From Singulisphaera sp. GP187 (lineage in GTDB: Bacteria; Planctomycetota; Phycisphaerae; Phycisphaerales; SM1A02): DNA of 64,000 nucleotides. A program made the position numbers and the translations under genes. Location: positions 310,001 through 374,000 of the forward strand of contig CAMBOV010000001.1 in assembly GCA_945869475.1 (NCBI GenBank). The letters run 5' to 3'. The notes under the pieces were generated by a model that ran no database searches, had not been told where the DNA came from, and worked only from the letters and a program-made list of their open reading frames with translations. This document shows, piece by piece, positions 17,083 through 24,603 of the stretch (its first letter is position 1; each line of letters begins with the position of its first letter).

Positions 17083-17143
17083 ACCTGTGAGCAGGTTCGC
17101 GAGGCAATCGGTCGAGAGTGATTGTGCGCTCGGAGCGATCGAG

Positions 17144-17887
17144 ATGCCAATCTCGAGCCGCGCTGTGGCGGCAGTTGCAGCGCCGCCAGCTGCAGTGCGG
17201 CCACTCGCAATTTCTCCAACCGCCTCCGTGACCACAGCGACTGCGAGTGCGCGCCCCGCCGTCGACCAGGCCAGTGCTGCGCGCACGGTGCAACTCGAAG
17301 AACTTCGTGAGCGCCATGATCGTGAGTGCCCGTTCTGCACGACCTCGCGCAACCACACGCAGACTGTGTTTGGAGAGGGCAATGCCTTCGCCGACGTCTT
17401 CTTCGTCGGCGAAGCGCCCGGTGACACTGAAGACACAACGGGCCGTCCATTCGTCGGTCGTGCTGGACAGAAACTCGACGAGATGATCCAAGCCATGGGA
17501 TTGCGCCGCGAAGACTGCTACATCGCCAACGTCCTCAAGAGTCGACCACTCGACAATCGAACGCCGCTGCCGAGTGAAGTCGCGTTGTGCGGTCCATATC
17601 TGGTCGAACAGATCTTGATCGTGCGTCCGAAAGTCCTGGTCTCACTGGGCGGACCCGCGACACAGTTGCTGCTGAATGTCGAGACTGGCATCACGAAGTT
17701 GCGCGGCATCTGGACGCAGTGGACTCCGCCGCAGGGCAGTGGGATGGCACCGATCCCAGTGATGCCAACATTCCATCCGGCGTATCTGCTGCGCAACTAC
17801 ACCGTGCAAACGCGCGGTGAAGTCTGGTCTGATCTCAAGGCCGTGATTCAGCGCATCGCCGAGTCGTCCTCGAATGCGTCGAGATAA
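17144..17887 (+). CDS. Family 4 (Fe-S) uracil-DNA glycosylase
   Basis: The enzyme removes uracil from DNA. The core shows an N-terminal CxxC ('CPFCTTSR'), motif 1 'FVGEAPGDTEDTTGRPFVGRAGQKLDEM', 'YIANVLKSRPLDNRTP', 'EVALCGPYL' and the late 'PTFHPAYLLRN'. Family 4 enzymes bind a 4Fe-4S cluster through four Cys; here the position usually Cys in NVxKCRP is Ser. The N-terminal 55 residues are Ala/Pro/Thr-rich and probably disordered. ATG 17144 (247 residues) is preferred; ATG 17039 (282 residues) would overlap the upstream gene by 44 bp and cannot be excluded. Confidence 0.85.
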   Translation: MPISSRAVAAVAAPPAAVRPLAISPTASVTTATASARPAVDQASAARTVQLEELRERHDRECPFCTTSRNHTQTVFGEGNAFADVFFVGEAPGDTEDTTGRPFVGRAGQKLDEMIQAMGLRREDCYIANVLKSRPLDNRTPLPSEVALCGPYLVEQILIVRPKVLVSLGGPATQLLLNVETGITKLRGIWTQWTPPQGSGMAPIPVMPTFHPAYLLRNYTVQTRGEVWSDLKAVIQRIAESSSNASR

Positions 17888-17986
17888 TGCCAACACTGCG
17901 CATCCTCGAGCGCGCGCGCTGCGTATGACTAGTGGAGGAAGGGAAAGCGAAACACGAGCGAGAGCAAGAACAATTGACCCCACGAG

Positions 17987-18035
17987 GAGCCTGTCGCGTC
18001 TTGGTTTATCCGAGTCGGCGACGGGCTCTTTTTTT
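17987..18035 (+). terminator. Rho-independent terminator after the uracil-DNA glycosylase gene
   Basis: GAGCCTGTCGC (17987-17997) pairs with GCGACGGGCTC (18018-18028) with one T-G wobble, then seven T. The 20-nt apex can form a second small helix (CTTGG with CCGAG). The rest of 17888-18136 shows no gene. Confidence 0.87.
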
Positions 18036-18136
18036 GGGGCCTTACACTCTCGCGCAGTAGAGGCAGCCTGTTCACGAAGCGCCCAGAGCGTCACTGCCTG
18101 ACTTCATGTACGAATGCTCGGTGCAAGGAGGCATGA

Positions 18137-18478
18137 ATGGCTGGACTCATCTACATCATCTGCATCGCGGCGTTGATCCTCGGGGTGGCATTGTTCTGCT
18201 TCCTGCCAAAGCGGCGCACACTGACTCTGCTGATACTCGCTCTTTCGTGGACTGGCTTTGTCGCAGTGCTCGGGTACTCACTGGGGATGGTCGTTTCAAC
18301 ATATCGCATGGGGAACGCTGCGCAGATCATTCGTATGTCCCATGAGATTCTCTGTGACGGAGAGTGCGAACGACTTCGAATCGCATTTTCTGAGGCGAAT
18401 CTCTACCTCCAGAATCCAGGATCCACCAACGAGGGTGCGATCCTGCTGCTGTACAAGCGCCTTGAGAACCCCAAGTGA
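18137..18478 (+). CDS. Small hypothetical membrane protein
   Basis: I do not recognise this 113-residue protein. Two adjacent membrane segments fill the N-terminal half (about residues 3-22 and 28-51), with 'PKRR' in the loop. A soluble tail of about 60 residues holds two Cys ('ILCDGECERL'). The Shine-Dalgarno AAGGAGG at 18126-18132 is among the strongest in the window, and the gene uses the family-neutral ATG 18137. It stands alone between a terminator and a decayed gene. Confidence 0.7.
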   Translation: MAGLIYIICIAALILGVALFCFLPKRRTLTLLILALSWTGFVAVLGYSLGMVVSTYRMGNAAQIIRMSHEILCDGECERLRIAFSEANLYLQNPGSTNEGAILLLYKRLENPK

Positions 18479-18518
18479 CTCCGTGCACACTTGCGCCTGA
18501 TGCCGCGTCGAAGTTTTC

Positions 18519-18902
18519 GTGACCGCTGCGAGTTCGCTCGCTCCACTCGCGACGGCAGAGCGCATTCAAGGCGTCGACGGGTCTTCTCACGCGACCCCGA
18601 ATCCATCGCACTCCTGCGCACAGTGACGGTCTTGGGTCTTGGGCTGGGAGTTCCCCTTGGCGCGAACGTGGCGCATGGCACTGACCGCGTACATCGGCAC
18701 CAGCTTGCTCGCGACCTTCATCGCCGAGTGGTGGGGGCTCGGATGATTCGCTCGGTTGACCTTCCCGCAGGGGATTGCAGTGATGGTGATTCTGTGGTGC
18801 GTCGTCGTGGTGCTTAGCGATCGGTGGCTCGATCGTTTTCAACTCGGTCCACTCGAGTGGCTGTGGCGATGGTTGGAGTATGGCCGCGTGAATCCAGCGT
18901 GA
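18519..18902 (+). pseudogene. Remnant of a DUF418 (YeiB-like) membrane protein gene
   Basis: Three pieces of a DUF418 protein survive in order. From GTG 18519, 'SLAPLATAERIQGVD' resembles the N-terminus. In another frame, 'ALLRTVTVLGLGLGVPLGANVA' resembles an internal membrane segment. From about 18651, 'WRMALTAYIGTSLLATFIAEWWGLG' then TGA (18744) then, in the same frame, 'FARLTFPQGIAVMVILW ... GPLEWLWRWLEYG' to the stop at 18902 give the conserved C-terminus. A working gene would be about 1.2 kb, so most of the middle is deleted, with at least one frameshift and one nonsense codon. Its tail overlaps dtd on the other strand. Confidence 0.72.
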
Positions 18903-19323
18903 TCGTCACTGGTCCGTCATTCTCGAGCGAAACCAACATGTCCGCGCCGAAGACTCCGCGGGCCGTCGGAATGCCCATCGCTTCGATCGCCCTTGCGACG
19001 GATTCGCATCGTTCGCGTGCGAGCTGCGGAACTTCTGCGCCAGAGAACCCAGGTCGATTGCCACTCGAAACGTCCGCAAGCAGGGTGAATTGGCTGATGA
19101 GCAGCACCGAGCCGTGAACCTGTTGAACGTCGCAGTTCATCTTTCCTGCACCGTCCGCGAAGATGCGCAAGTGGGTGATTCGCTTGACCATCCACGCACT
19201 GTCTGACGCGTCGTCCCCCTTGGCGATTCCTAGCAGCACGAGCAACCCATGTTCGATCGATCCAACCGTTTCGCCGTCGACGTCGACGCGAGCGCGCGCG
19301 ACCCGTTGAATCACGGCGATCAT
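18814..19323 (-). CDS. dtd: D-aminoacyl-tRNA deacylase
   Basis: Dtd hydrolyses D-amino acids wrongly loaded on tRNA. Both signature motifs are present: SQFTL (about residue 77) and NDGPVT (about residue 134), with the usual N-terminus 'MIAVIQRVARARVDVDGE'. The family normally ends just after 'NxGPVTIxLDS'. This 169-residue protein continues for about 25 charged residues, a tail encoded opposite the decayed DUF418 gene. It follows memo on the minus strand with a 20-bp gap. Confidence 0.93.
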   Translation of the reverse strand: MIAVIQRVARARVDVDGETVGSIEHGLLVLLGIAKGDDASDSAWMVKRITHLRIFADGAGKMNCDVQQVHGSVLLISQFTLLADVSSGNRPGFSGAEVPQLARERCESVARAIEAMGIPTARGVFGADMLVSLENDGPVTITLDSRGHTPTIATATRVDRVENDRATDR

Positions 19324-19343
19324 GCGAGGAGGCTCGCCACAGT

Positions 19344-20558
19344 TCAGATCCGCACGAAGGCGAGAGCGGCGCTTGTCACGAGCGCATTGGCACCCGCCTC
19401 GCTCTCGAGAGGACCCTGTGAATACTCGAGCAGTTCAGGCATGCCGCCCGTCACGATTTTCGCAGCAGTCATGTTGCCCACGCTGCACCAGCGCTGGTGG
19501 TTCTGATCGTTCATGAGTTTCTTGATGAAGAGCTCTTCATCGCCCTCGAGAAAAACTGCGAGCAACGATCGGTCATACGCCTCGACCTGCTTTCGGATCT
19601 CACTTCCGATTGGAGTCTCATCGCCGAACTGTGGTCCGACGTGGCTGAGGTCAGCGCTCGACACGAACAAGGTCCGTCCTGGCGCCTCAGCAAGAACAGC
19701 GCGAAGTGCTGGAACGAACTCGTCATATGAAACGCGTGCGCCATCGTCGGCGAGCATCGGAACGAGCGGGCTCGGTACGAGCGCTGCGACGATTGGTACG
19801 TTGCCAAAGACTTCGTGAATCCACGGCAGTTGAATCTGAATTGAATGTTCGCCGAGATGATCGATCTCATCTTTGAAAAGCCGCGCCCCCAGAAGTGCCC
19901 CGAGTGCATCAACGACCGCAAGGTCGGCGTTGAAGATTCCAAAGGGAGTTTGAAATCCAAATCGACTCATGACCACTCCGTCGCCCGAACCAAAGTGGTT
20001 TGTGCCCAAGATGACAATTCGGTCGACCTTCGCGCCGGTGCCGAATGATTTGTACGCCGCGGCGTAGGTCGGTCCGCCTCGGCCGTAGTCGAGATGCGGC
20101 GCGACGATTCCGAGCAGTTCTCCCTCGAGTTCTGGATCGTCGGCCTTCGCGAGCAGGTCAGCGATGAATGCCTTCGCCGCAACGGGATCTTCGCCTGCCG
20201 CGATCGACGCTCCGAGTGGAAACGCATTCGCAGCAGCGACGCGAGCCATCGCTTCACGCTCAAGTCGTTCAGAATTCGGTCCCCACAAGAGCCCAGCTTC
20301 GTCAAGCACAGAAACGAGTTGAACAAGAAACTCCTTGGGAGCGCCCGTTCCCTCTGCGAGGTCGTCGAGCGATCGTTCGCCCTGCAAAAGCGAGAGCAGG
20401 GGAAGCCACTCAGGCGGAACCACTGGGCTGTTGCCATCCCCACGCAAATTGGCTGGATCGCGCAGCGCAACGAGAACCTTTTTCTCGGCATTTTGCACGC
20501 CAATTGGGGTGAAAGGGCGGATGTGCGGTCGGTCGCGGTGCTCTGGGAGTGGTTCCAT
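19344..20558 (-). CDS. Memo-family protein (AmmeMemoRadiSam system protein B-like)
   Basis: The 404-residue protein has a C-terminal Memo domain of about 270 residues after an N-terminal helical region of about 120. Memo landmarks are 'GIVAPHLDYGRGGPTYAAAY', 'ILGTNHFG', 'GEHSIQIQLPWI', 'FVSSADLSHVG' and a terminal 'ANALVTSAALAFV'. The conserved His and Asp residues fit the proposed metal site. Memo is related to extradiol dioxygenases; its bacterial role is unclear, and the usual AMMECR1 and radical-SAM partners are not nearby. ATG 20558 is chosen because a TACACT hexamer (20568-20573, minus) lies 9 nt upstream. An ATG at 20636 would add 26 residues of poor quality. Confidence 0.85.
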   Translation of the reverse strand: MEPLPEHRDRPHIRPFTPIGVQNAEKKVLVALRDPANLRGDGNSPVVPPEWLPLLSLLQGERSLDDLAEGTGAPKEFLVQLVSVLDEAGLLWGPNSERLEREAMARVAAANAFPLGASIAAGEDPVAAKAFIADLLAKADDPELEGELLGIVAPHLDYGRGGPTYAAAYKSFGTGAKVDRIVILGTNHFGSGDGVVMSRFGFQTPFGIFNADLAVVDALGALLGARLFKDEIDHLGEHSIQIQLPWIHEVFGNVPIVAALVPSPLVPMLADDGARVSYDEFVPALRAVLAEAPGRTLFVSSADLSHVGPQFGDETPIGSEIRKQVEAYDRSLLAVFLEGDEELFIKKLMNDQNHQRWCSVGNMTAAKIVTGGMPELLEYSQGPLESEAGANALVTSAALAFVRI

Positions 20559-20567
20559 CGGGTCAGA

Positions 20568-20573
20568 AGTGTA
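20568..20573 (-). promoter_or_regulatory. -10 hexamer TACACT of memo-dtd
   Basis: TACACT on the minus strand lies 9 nt before ATG 20558. The 175 bp between the memo and ankyrin genes otherwise hold only the divergent TATACT promoter. Confidence 0.5.
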
Positions 20574-20677
20574 GAGGCGAGATCGATGCTTATCTGCCAC
20601 AACGCAGGCAAATTTCTGAATTGCACTCGAGCGCACTCAACTCATCGGGCGAATAGCCGATAGTTCTCATCTGCTTC

Positions 20678-20683
20678 CTATAC
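20678..20683 (+). promoter_or_regulatory. -10 hexamer TATACT of the DUF1573-ankyrin gene
   Basis: TATACT lies 56 nt before ATG 20740. This gene therefore has a real leader, and AAGGA (20726-20730) acts as its Shine-Dalgarno. Confidence 0.5.
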
Positions 20684-20739
20684 TCGCCGATCTGCCTCTT
20701 ACTCGCACAACTCCTCAGGACTCACAAGGAACCATGCTC

Positions 20740-22548
20740 ATGACACGCTTTGTCGACCGTCGCCTTTTCGCAACACTTGCACTTGTTGGATCACTTTGTG
20801 GATCCATTTCGAGCGCAGGTCTCGCCCAGACTCCACCGCCAACGCAAGTCGCTCCACCGAGCGCCGCACCTCCAGCGCAGGCTCCTCCGGCGAAGCAGAA
20901 GCCAACGTCATCTACTTCTGATGGAATGCTCTCGCGGCAAAACAGTGCGGCGAACCGCGATCTGTCGGCCACACGAGCTCCAAGTGAAGCGATCACTGTT
21001 GGAGGTGCTCCGGGCGTAAAGCCGCCTGTTGACTCGACACCCGTTTCGACTGGGCCGGCGCCAATCGCGTTCGATCCGCCGATCCTCGACCTCGGTGAGA
21101 TGCAGGCCGACGTGCCGAAGACCGGCAAGTTGATGATCAGGAACATTTCTGACAAGCCTGTGACGATCGCTCGCGCGATTCCTGGTTGTGGTTGCACCAC
21201 GGCTAACGCCCCGAAAGATCCGATCCCGGTGGGTGGCTCGACCGAGATGGAAATCACTCTCAAGCCTGGACCAAAGCAAGGTGTGCGTCTTTCGAAGCGC
21301 GTGACCTTTCAGATCGACGGAGTTGCACCGATCGTGCTCACCGTTGAGGGAAATGTTGCTGCCTACGTCACTGTCACTCCCGACGTGATTGAGGGTGCAG
21401 CGAAGGTCGGCGATACGACAACCTCTGCTGACGGAAAACTCGTCGTCGCGGCCGCAGACGGACAAGCGTTCAAGATCACTGGCGTCAATCCGATGGTCGT
21501 CGCCTCCTTCAGCACAGACGCTGCGAAGGAACACATCGTCAACATCGACTGGGCCAAATGGGAAGAGCAGGGTCGTGCGATCAAACTCACGATCTCGACC
21601 GACCATCCAAAGGCATCTGCCGTGAGCGTGATGATCAAGCGACCCATGGTTGCGGGCGATCGCCCCTCGCCACCACCAGCGAATGCGCGAACGGTCCCTA
21701 CGCCATCGAGTGAACTCGTCATTGCAGCACAAAGTGGTGACCTCGAGAAGGTGAAGGCACTGCTTGCAGTTGCTGGAACGAACGTCAATCAAGTCGATCC
21801 CGAGACGGGTCGCACGGCGCTGCACTGGGCTGCGCGGGAGAATCGCGGAGAGATCGTCACTTTGCTCATCGAGTCGAAGGCAGACATCAATGCTCAGGAC
21901 CGCACTGGCAAGGGACCGATCACTGTCGCCGCTGAAACGGGAAGCGCAGACGCAACGCTGCGCCTCGCCAACGCTGGCGCAAGTCTGACCAATCGCGATT
22001 CGATCGGCGGAACGCCGCTGAGTTGGGCGTGCGGACTTGGAACTGCTGAGACAGTCGAGATCCTCCTCAACAAAGGTGCTGATGCGACGATCATCGATGT
22101 GAATGGTTTGAGTCCACTTATCTGGGCCGCTGGAATCGGCAAGCCAGAGAGCGTCGCGATTCTGCTCAAGCGAAATCCAAACCTTGATTTGAATTTGAAG
22201 GATGGCGTCACAGGCGACTCGGCGCTCATGCGTGCCGTGCGAAGCGGAAAGGTCGAGAGCGTTCGGTTGCTCATCGAGGCGAAGGCCGACGTGAACAGCG
22301 TGAACAAGCAGGGCTACTCGCCGATGCAACTCGCCGCACTCTCTGGAAGTCCAGACAAAGTGAAGCTGCTCATCGCGGCAAAGGCCGATCTCAATCTGAA
22401 GGATGCGACGGGTCGCACCGCGCTCGACCTTGCGCAGCGCCGCACAGATGCTTCGGGCGCGGAGATCGCCTCTCTGCTCATCGCAAGTGGTGCCGTCAGC
22501 GCGATTCCACTTCCAGCTCCAACGCCGCCGGCGGCGATCGCGAAGTAA
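20740..22548 (+). CDS. Exported DUF1573-ankyrin repeat fusion protein
   Basis: The 602-residue protein starts with a signal peptide ('RLFATLALVGSLCGSISSAGLAQ'), then a Pro/Ala-rich linker of about 75 residues. A DUF1573 domain (about 110-210) follows, with 'LDLGEMQADVPKTGKLMIRNISDKPVTI' and 'GCGCTTA'. A second beta-rich segment comes next, and the C-terminal 270 residues hold about seven ankyrin repeats ('GRTALHWAARENRGEIVTLLIESKADIN' and relatives). DUF1573 is an Ig-like periplasmic domain of unknown role; ankyrins bind proteins. ATG 20740 fits the Shine-Dalgarno AAGGA (9 nt) better than ATG 20734. A terminator follows. Confidence 0.87.
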   Translation: MTRFVDRRLFATLALVGSLCGSISSAGLAQTPPPTQVAPPSAAPPAQAPPAKQKPTSSTSDGMLSRQNSAANRDLSATRAPSEAITVGGAPGVKPPVDSTPVSTGPAPIAFDPPILDLGEMQADVPKTGKLMIRNISDKPVTIARAIPGCGCTTANAPKDPIPVGGSTEMEITLKPGPKQGVRLSKRVTFQIDGVAPIVLTVEGNVAAYVTVTPDVIEGAAKVGDTTTSADGKLVVAAADGQAFKITGVNPMVVASFSTDAAKEHIVNIDWAKWEEQGRAIKLTISTDHPKASAVSVMIKRPMVAGDRPSPPPANARTVPTPSSELVIAAQSGDLEKVKALLAVAGTNVNQVDPETGRTALHWAARENRGEIVTLLIESKADINAQDRTGKGPITVAAETGSADATLRLANAGASLTNRDSIGGTPLSWACGLGTAETVEILLNKGADATIIDVNGLSPLIWAAGIGKPESVAILLKRNPNLDLNLKDGVTGDSALMRAVRSGKVESVRLLIEAKADVNSVNKQGYSPMQLAALSGSPDKVKLLIAAKADLNLKDATGRTALDLAQRRTDASGAEIASLLIASGAVSAIPLPAPTPPAAIAK

Positions 22549-22583
22549 GTCAACCACAGAAGGAAGTCGATCTCACAGTCACA

Positions 22584-22613
22584 AGCCCTCCGCTCGCGCG
22601 GGGGGCTTTTTTT
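22584..22613 (+). terminator. Rho-independent terminator after the DUF1573-ankyrin gene
   Basis: AGCCCTCCGC (22584-22593) pairs with GCGGGGGGCT (22598-22607) across TCGC, with one T-G wobble. Seven T follow. Confidence 0.92.
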
Positions 22614-22675
22614 ATGGTGTGCGCGAGTGGAGTGCGACGGGAGCCGGCGCGCGAGGAACAGTTTCTTGAATCGAA

Positions 22676-22681
22676 TAACGT
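22676..22681 (+). promoter_or_regulatory. -10 hexamer TAACGT of the M32 carboxypeptidase gene
   Basis: TAACGT lies 6 nt before ATG 22688. The intervening AGGCGG could also act as a weak Shine-Dalgarno, so this case is ambiguous. Confidence 0.35.
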
Positions 22682-22687
22682 AGGCGG

Positions 22688-24241
22688 ATGACTCCAGCCA
22701 CTCTCCAATCGTCTACCCATTCGACGTCGACTCGTGAGGCCTACGAACAGCTCCTCGCGCACATTCGCGAGGCGGGGCTGATTGGGGGAGTTGGCGCCGT
22801 CCTCTCATGGGATCAGGAGACGATGATGCCAGACGGTGGCGTTGACTACCGCGGCAAGCAGTTCGCGCTTCTCGCGCGCATCGGACACCAGATGTCAACG
22901 ACGCCTCGCATCGGTGAGTGGCTCGCACAGTGCGAGAGTGACAAAGCGTTCATGAACGGTGGTTCTGCAGAGTGCGCGCAAGTGCGCGAGATTCGCCGCG
23001 ACTACGACCGCGAGACGAAGTTGCCAGAGACGCTCGTGAGCGAACTTGCCGAGATTTCGAGCAAAGCTCAACATGAGTGGGCCGAAGCACGCAAGGCAAA
23101 CGACTTTGCGCGATTTCGTCCATGGCTTGAGAAGTTGGTCACACTCAATCGGTCCAAGGCTTCGTGCCTGGGTGTTCCCAGTGGCGGCGAGCCATGGGAT
23201 GCACTCGCTGACACCTTTGAACCAGGATGCACTGCCGCGAGTGTGACGAAGGTCTTCACGCCACTTCGCGAACAACTTCGAAAGCTGCTTTGCGATCTTG
23301 CGGCAGGATCGAAAAAACCATCCAATCTCTTCAACGAGACGGCACTGCCAGTCGATGCGCAGATGAAGTTTTCACGCATGGTCGTGCAGGCGATCGGATT
23401 CGATTTTCAGCGCGGGCGTCTCGACACAAGCACCCATCCATTCTGCGGAGGGAGCCACTGCGGCGACGTGCGGCTGACGACGCGATTCACTGAAACATGT
23501 CTCAACGATGCGCTGGGATCGTCCATGCACGAGGCCGGTCACGGTATGTATGAGCAAGGGCTGCTCGCAGCATCGATCGGCACGCCGCTGGGAACTGCGG
23601 TCTCGCTTGGAATCCATGAGAGCCAAAGCCGACTCTGGGAGAATCAAGTTGGTCGGTCGCGCTCGTTTTGGAGTTGGTGCGCGCCGAAACTCAGTTCGTC
23701 CTTCGGCACTGCGACCGACTCATTCACGCTCGACGCTCTCTACGGTGCCGCAAACATCGTCGAGCCTGGGTTCATTCGAGTTGATGCCGACGAGGCGACT
23801 TACAACATGCACGTGATGGTGCGGTTCGAGCTTGAGCGGTTACTCATCGACGGATCGCTCGAACCCAAAGACCTTCCAGCAGAGTGGAATCGCCTCTACC
23901 GCGAGTACCTCAACATCATCGTGCCCGATGACCGCCGCGGATGCTTGCAAGACGTGCACTGGAGCATGGGAGCCTTTGGATATTTCCCCACGTACACACT
24001 CGGCACGCTCTATGCGGCTCAGTTTTTCGATGCCGCGAAACGCGCGATTCCCGGTCTTGAAGCGGGATTCGCGCACGGCGAGTTCAAGCCCTTGCTCGAG
24101 TGGCTCAACCGCGAGATCCACGCGCACGGTCGGCGATATCTGCCAGCAGAACTGTGTGAACGCGTCACGGGTTCGCCACTCTCATCGGAGTGCTACTTGA
24201 AGTACCTCGAGGGAAAGTTGCGACCGCTCTACGGAGCCTGA
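22688..24241 (+). CDS. M32-family metallocarboxypeptidase (carboxypeptidase Taq-like)
   Basis: The 517-residue enzyme has the M32 zinc motif HEAGH (about 281-285, in 'SSMHEAGHGMYEQGL') and the family motifs 'VLSWDQETMMPDGG', 'HPFCGG', 'GIHESQSRLWENQVGRS' and 'QDVHWSMGAFGYFPTYTLGTLYAAQ'. It removes C-terminal amino acids from peptides, with broad specificity and no activity after proline; it is probably cytoplasmic, as no signal peptide is seen. Its last 13 bp overlap a convergent small membrane protein gene. Confidence 0.93.
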   Translation: MTPATLQSSTHSTSTREAYEQLLAHIREAGLIGGVGAVLSWDQETMMPDGGVDYRGKQFALLARIGHQMSTTPRIGEWLAQCESDKAFMNGGSAECAQVREIRRDYDRETKLPETLVSELAEISSKAQHEWAEARKANDFARFRPWLEKLVTLNRSKASCLGVPSGGEPWDALADTFEPGCTAASVTKVFTPLREQLRKLLCDLAAGSKKPSNLFNETALPVDAQMKFSRMVVQAIGFDFQRGRLDTSTHPFCGGSHCGDVRLTTRFTETCLNDALGSSMHEAGHGMYEQGLLAASIGTPLGTAVSLGIHESQSRLWENQVGRSRSFWSWCAPKLSSSFGTATDSFTLDALYGAANIVEPGFIRVDADEATYNMHVMVRFELERLLIDGSLEPKDLPAEWNRLYREYLNIIVPDDRRGCLQDVHWSMGAFGYFPTYTLGTLYAAQFFDAAKRAIPGLEAGFAHGEFKPLLEWLNREIHAHGRRYLPAELCERVTGSPLSSECYLKYLEGKLRPLYGA

Positions 24242-24570
24242 TGATTCGGCGGCAGCGTCTTGCGAGCCATCGCTGCGGGGAGTCGCCCAGTGAACGCGAG
24301 CACCGCCACGACGATCGTCCAGAGGGGGACCATCCCGACACCTGGGATCGCCTCGGCGAGAAAGACCATGAACATGAGTACGGGACGGCCGAGTGCCCAC
24401 CAGATCAGCACAGCGGTGGCTACATCAACGCCGATCACGAGGGGTGCCGTCGGCAACAGCGCAGATGTGAAGAAACTAAACGTGTCAGAAGCCACGGCGA
24501 TGGCACAGGCGATGGCGATGCGCAACCACGAGGGAGATTTCCAAGATTCTGGTGGCGTTTGATCGGGCAT
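24229..24570 (-). CDS. Small hypothetical integral membrane protein
   Basis: The 113-residue protein has three probable membrane segments ('LRIAIACAIAVASDTFSFFTSAL', 'PLVIGVDVATAVLIWWAL', 'VPLWTIVVAVLAFTGRL'). I do not recognise the family with certainty. Acidic residues in the first two segments (VASD, IGVD) are a possible functional mark. ATG 24570 is chosen because it leaves 33 bp to the divergent typA start and fits the hydrophobic N-terminus. The longer reading from 24660 runs antisense into typA. Confidence 0.65.
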   Translation of the reverse strand: MPDQTPPESWKSPSWLRIAIACAIAVASDTFSFFTSALLPTAPLVIGVDVATAVLIWWALGRPVLMFMVFLAEAIPGVGMVPLWTIVVAVLAFTGRLPAAMARKTLPPNHQAP

Positions 24571-24603
24571 TCGAGTAGCGTTGCGTTGCTCATCGAAAAT
24601 ACC

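Noticed and set aside
18491-18817. 108-residue open frame between the small membrane gene and dtd
   Set aside because: It is a mixed frame through the DUF418 remnant, Arg-rich and without a ribosome site.
18675-18902. TGA at 18744 as a recoded (selenocysteine or read-through) codon
   Set aside because: The upstream part of the gene is deleted and frameshifted, and no SECIS-like hairpin was noticed after the TGA. Decay is simpler.
24190-24603. N-terminal extension of the typA reading frame (764 residues)
   Set aside because: The extra 138 residues are low-complexity, antisense to a small membrane protein gene, and precede a perfect TypA N-terminus.
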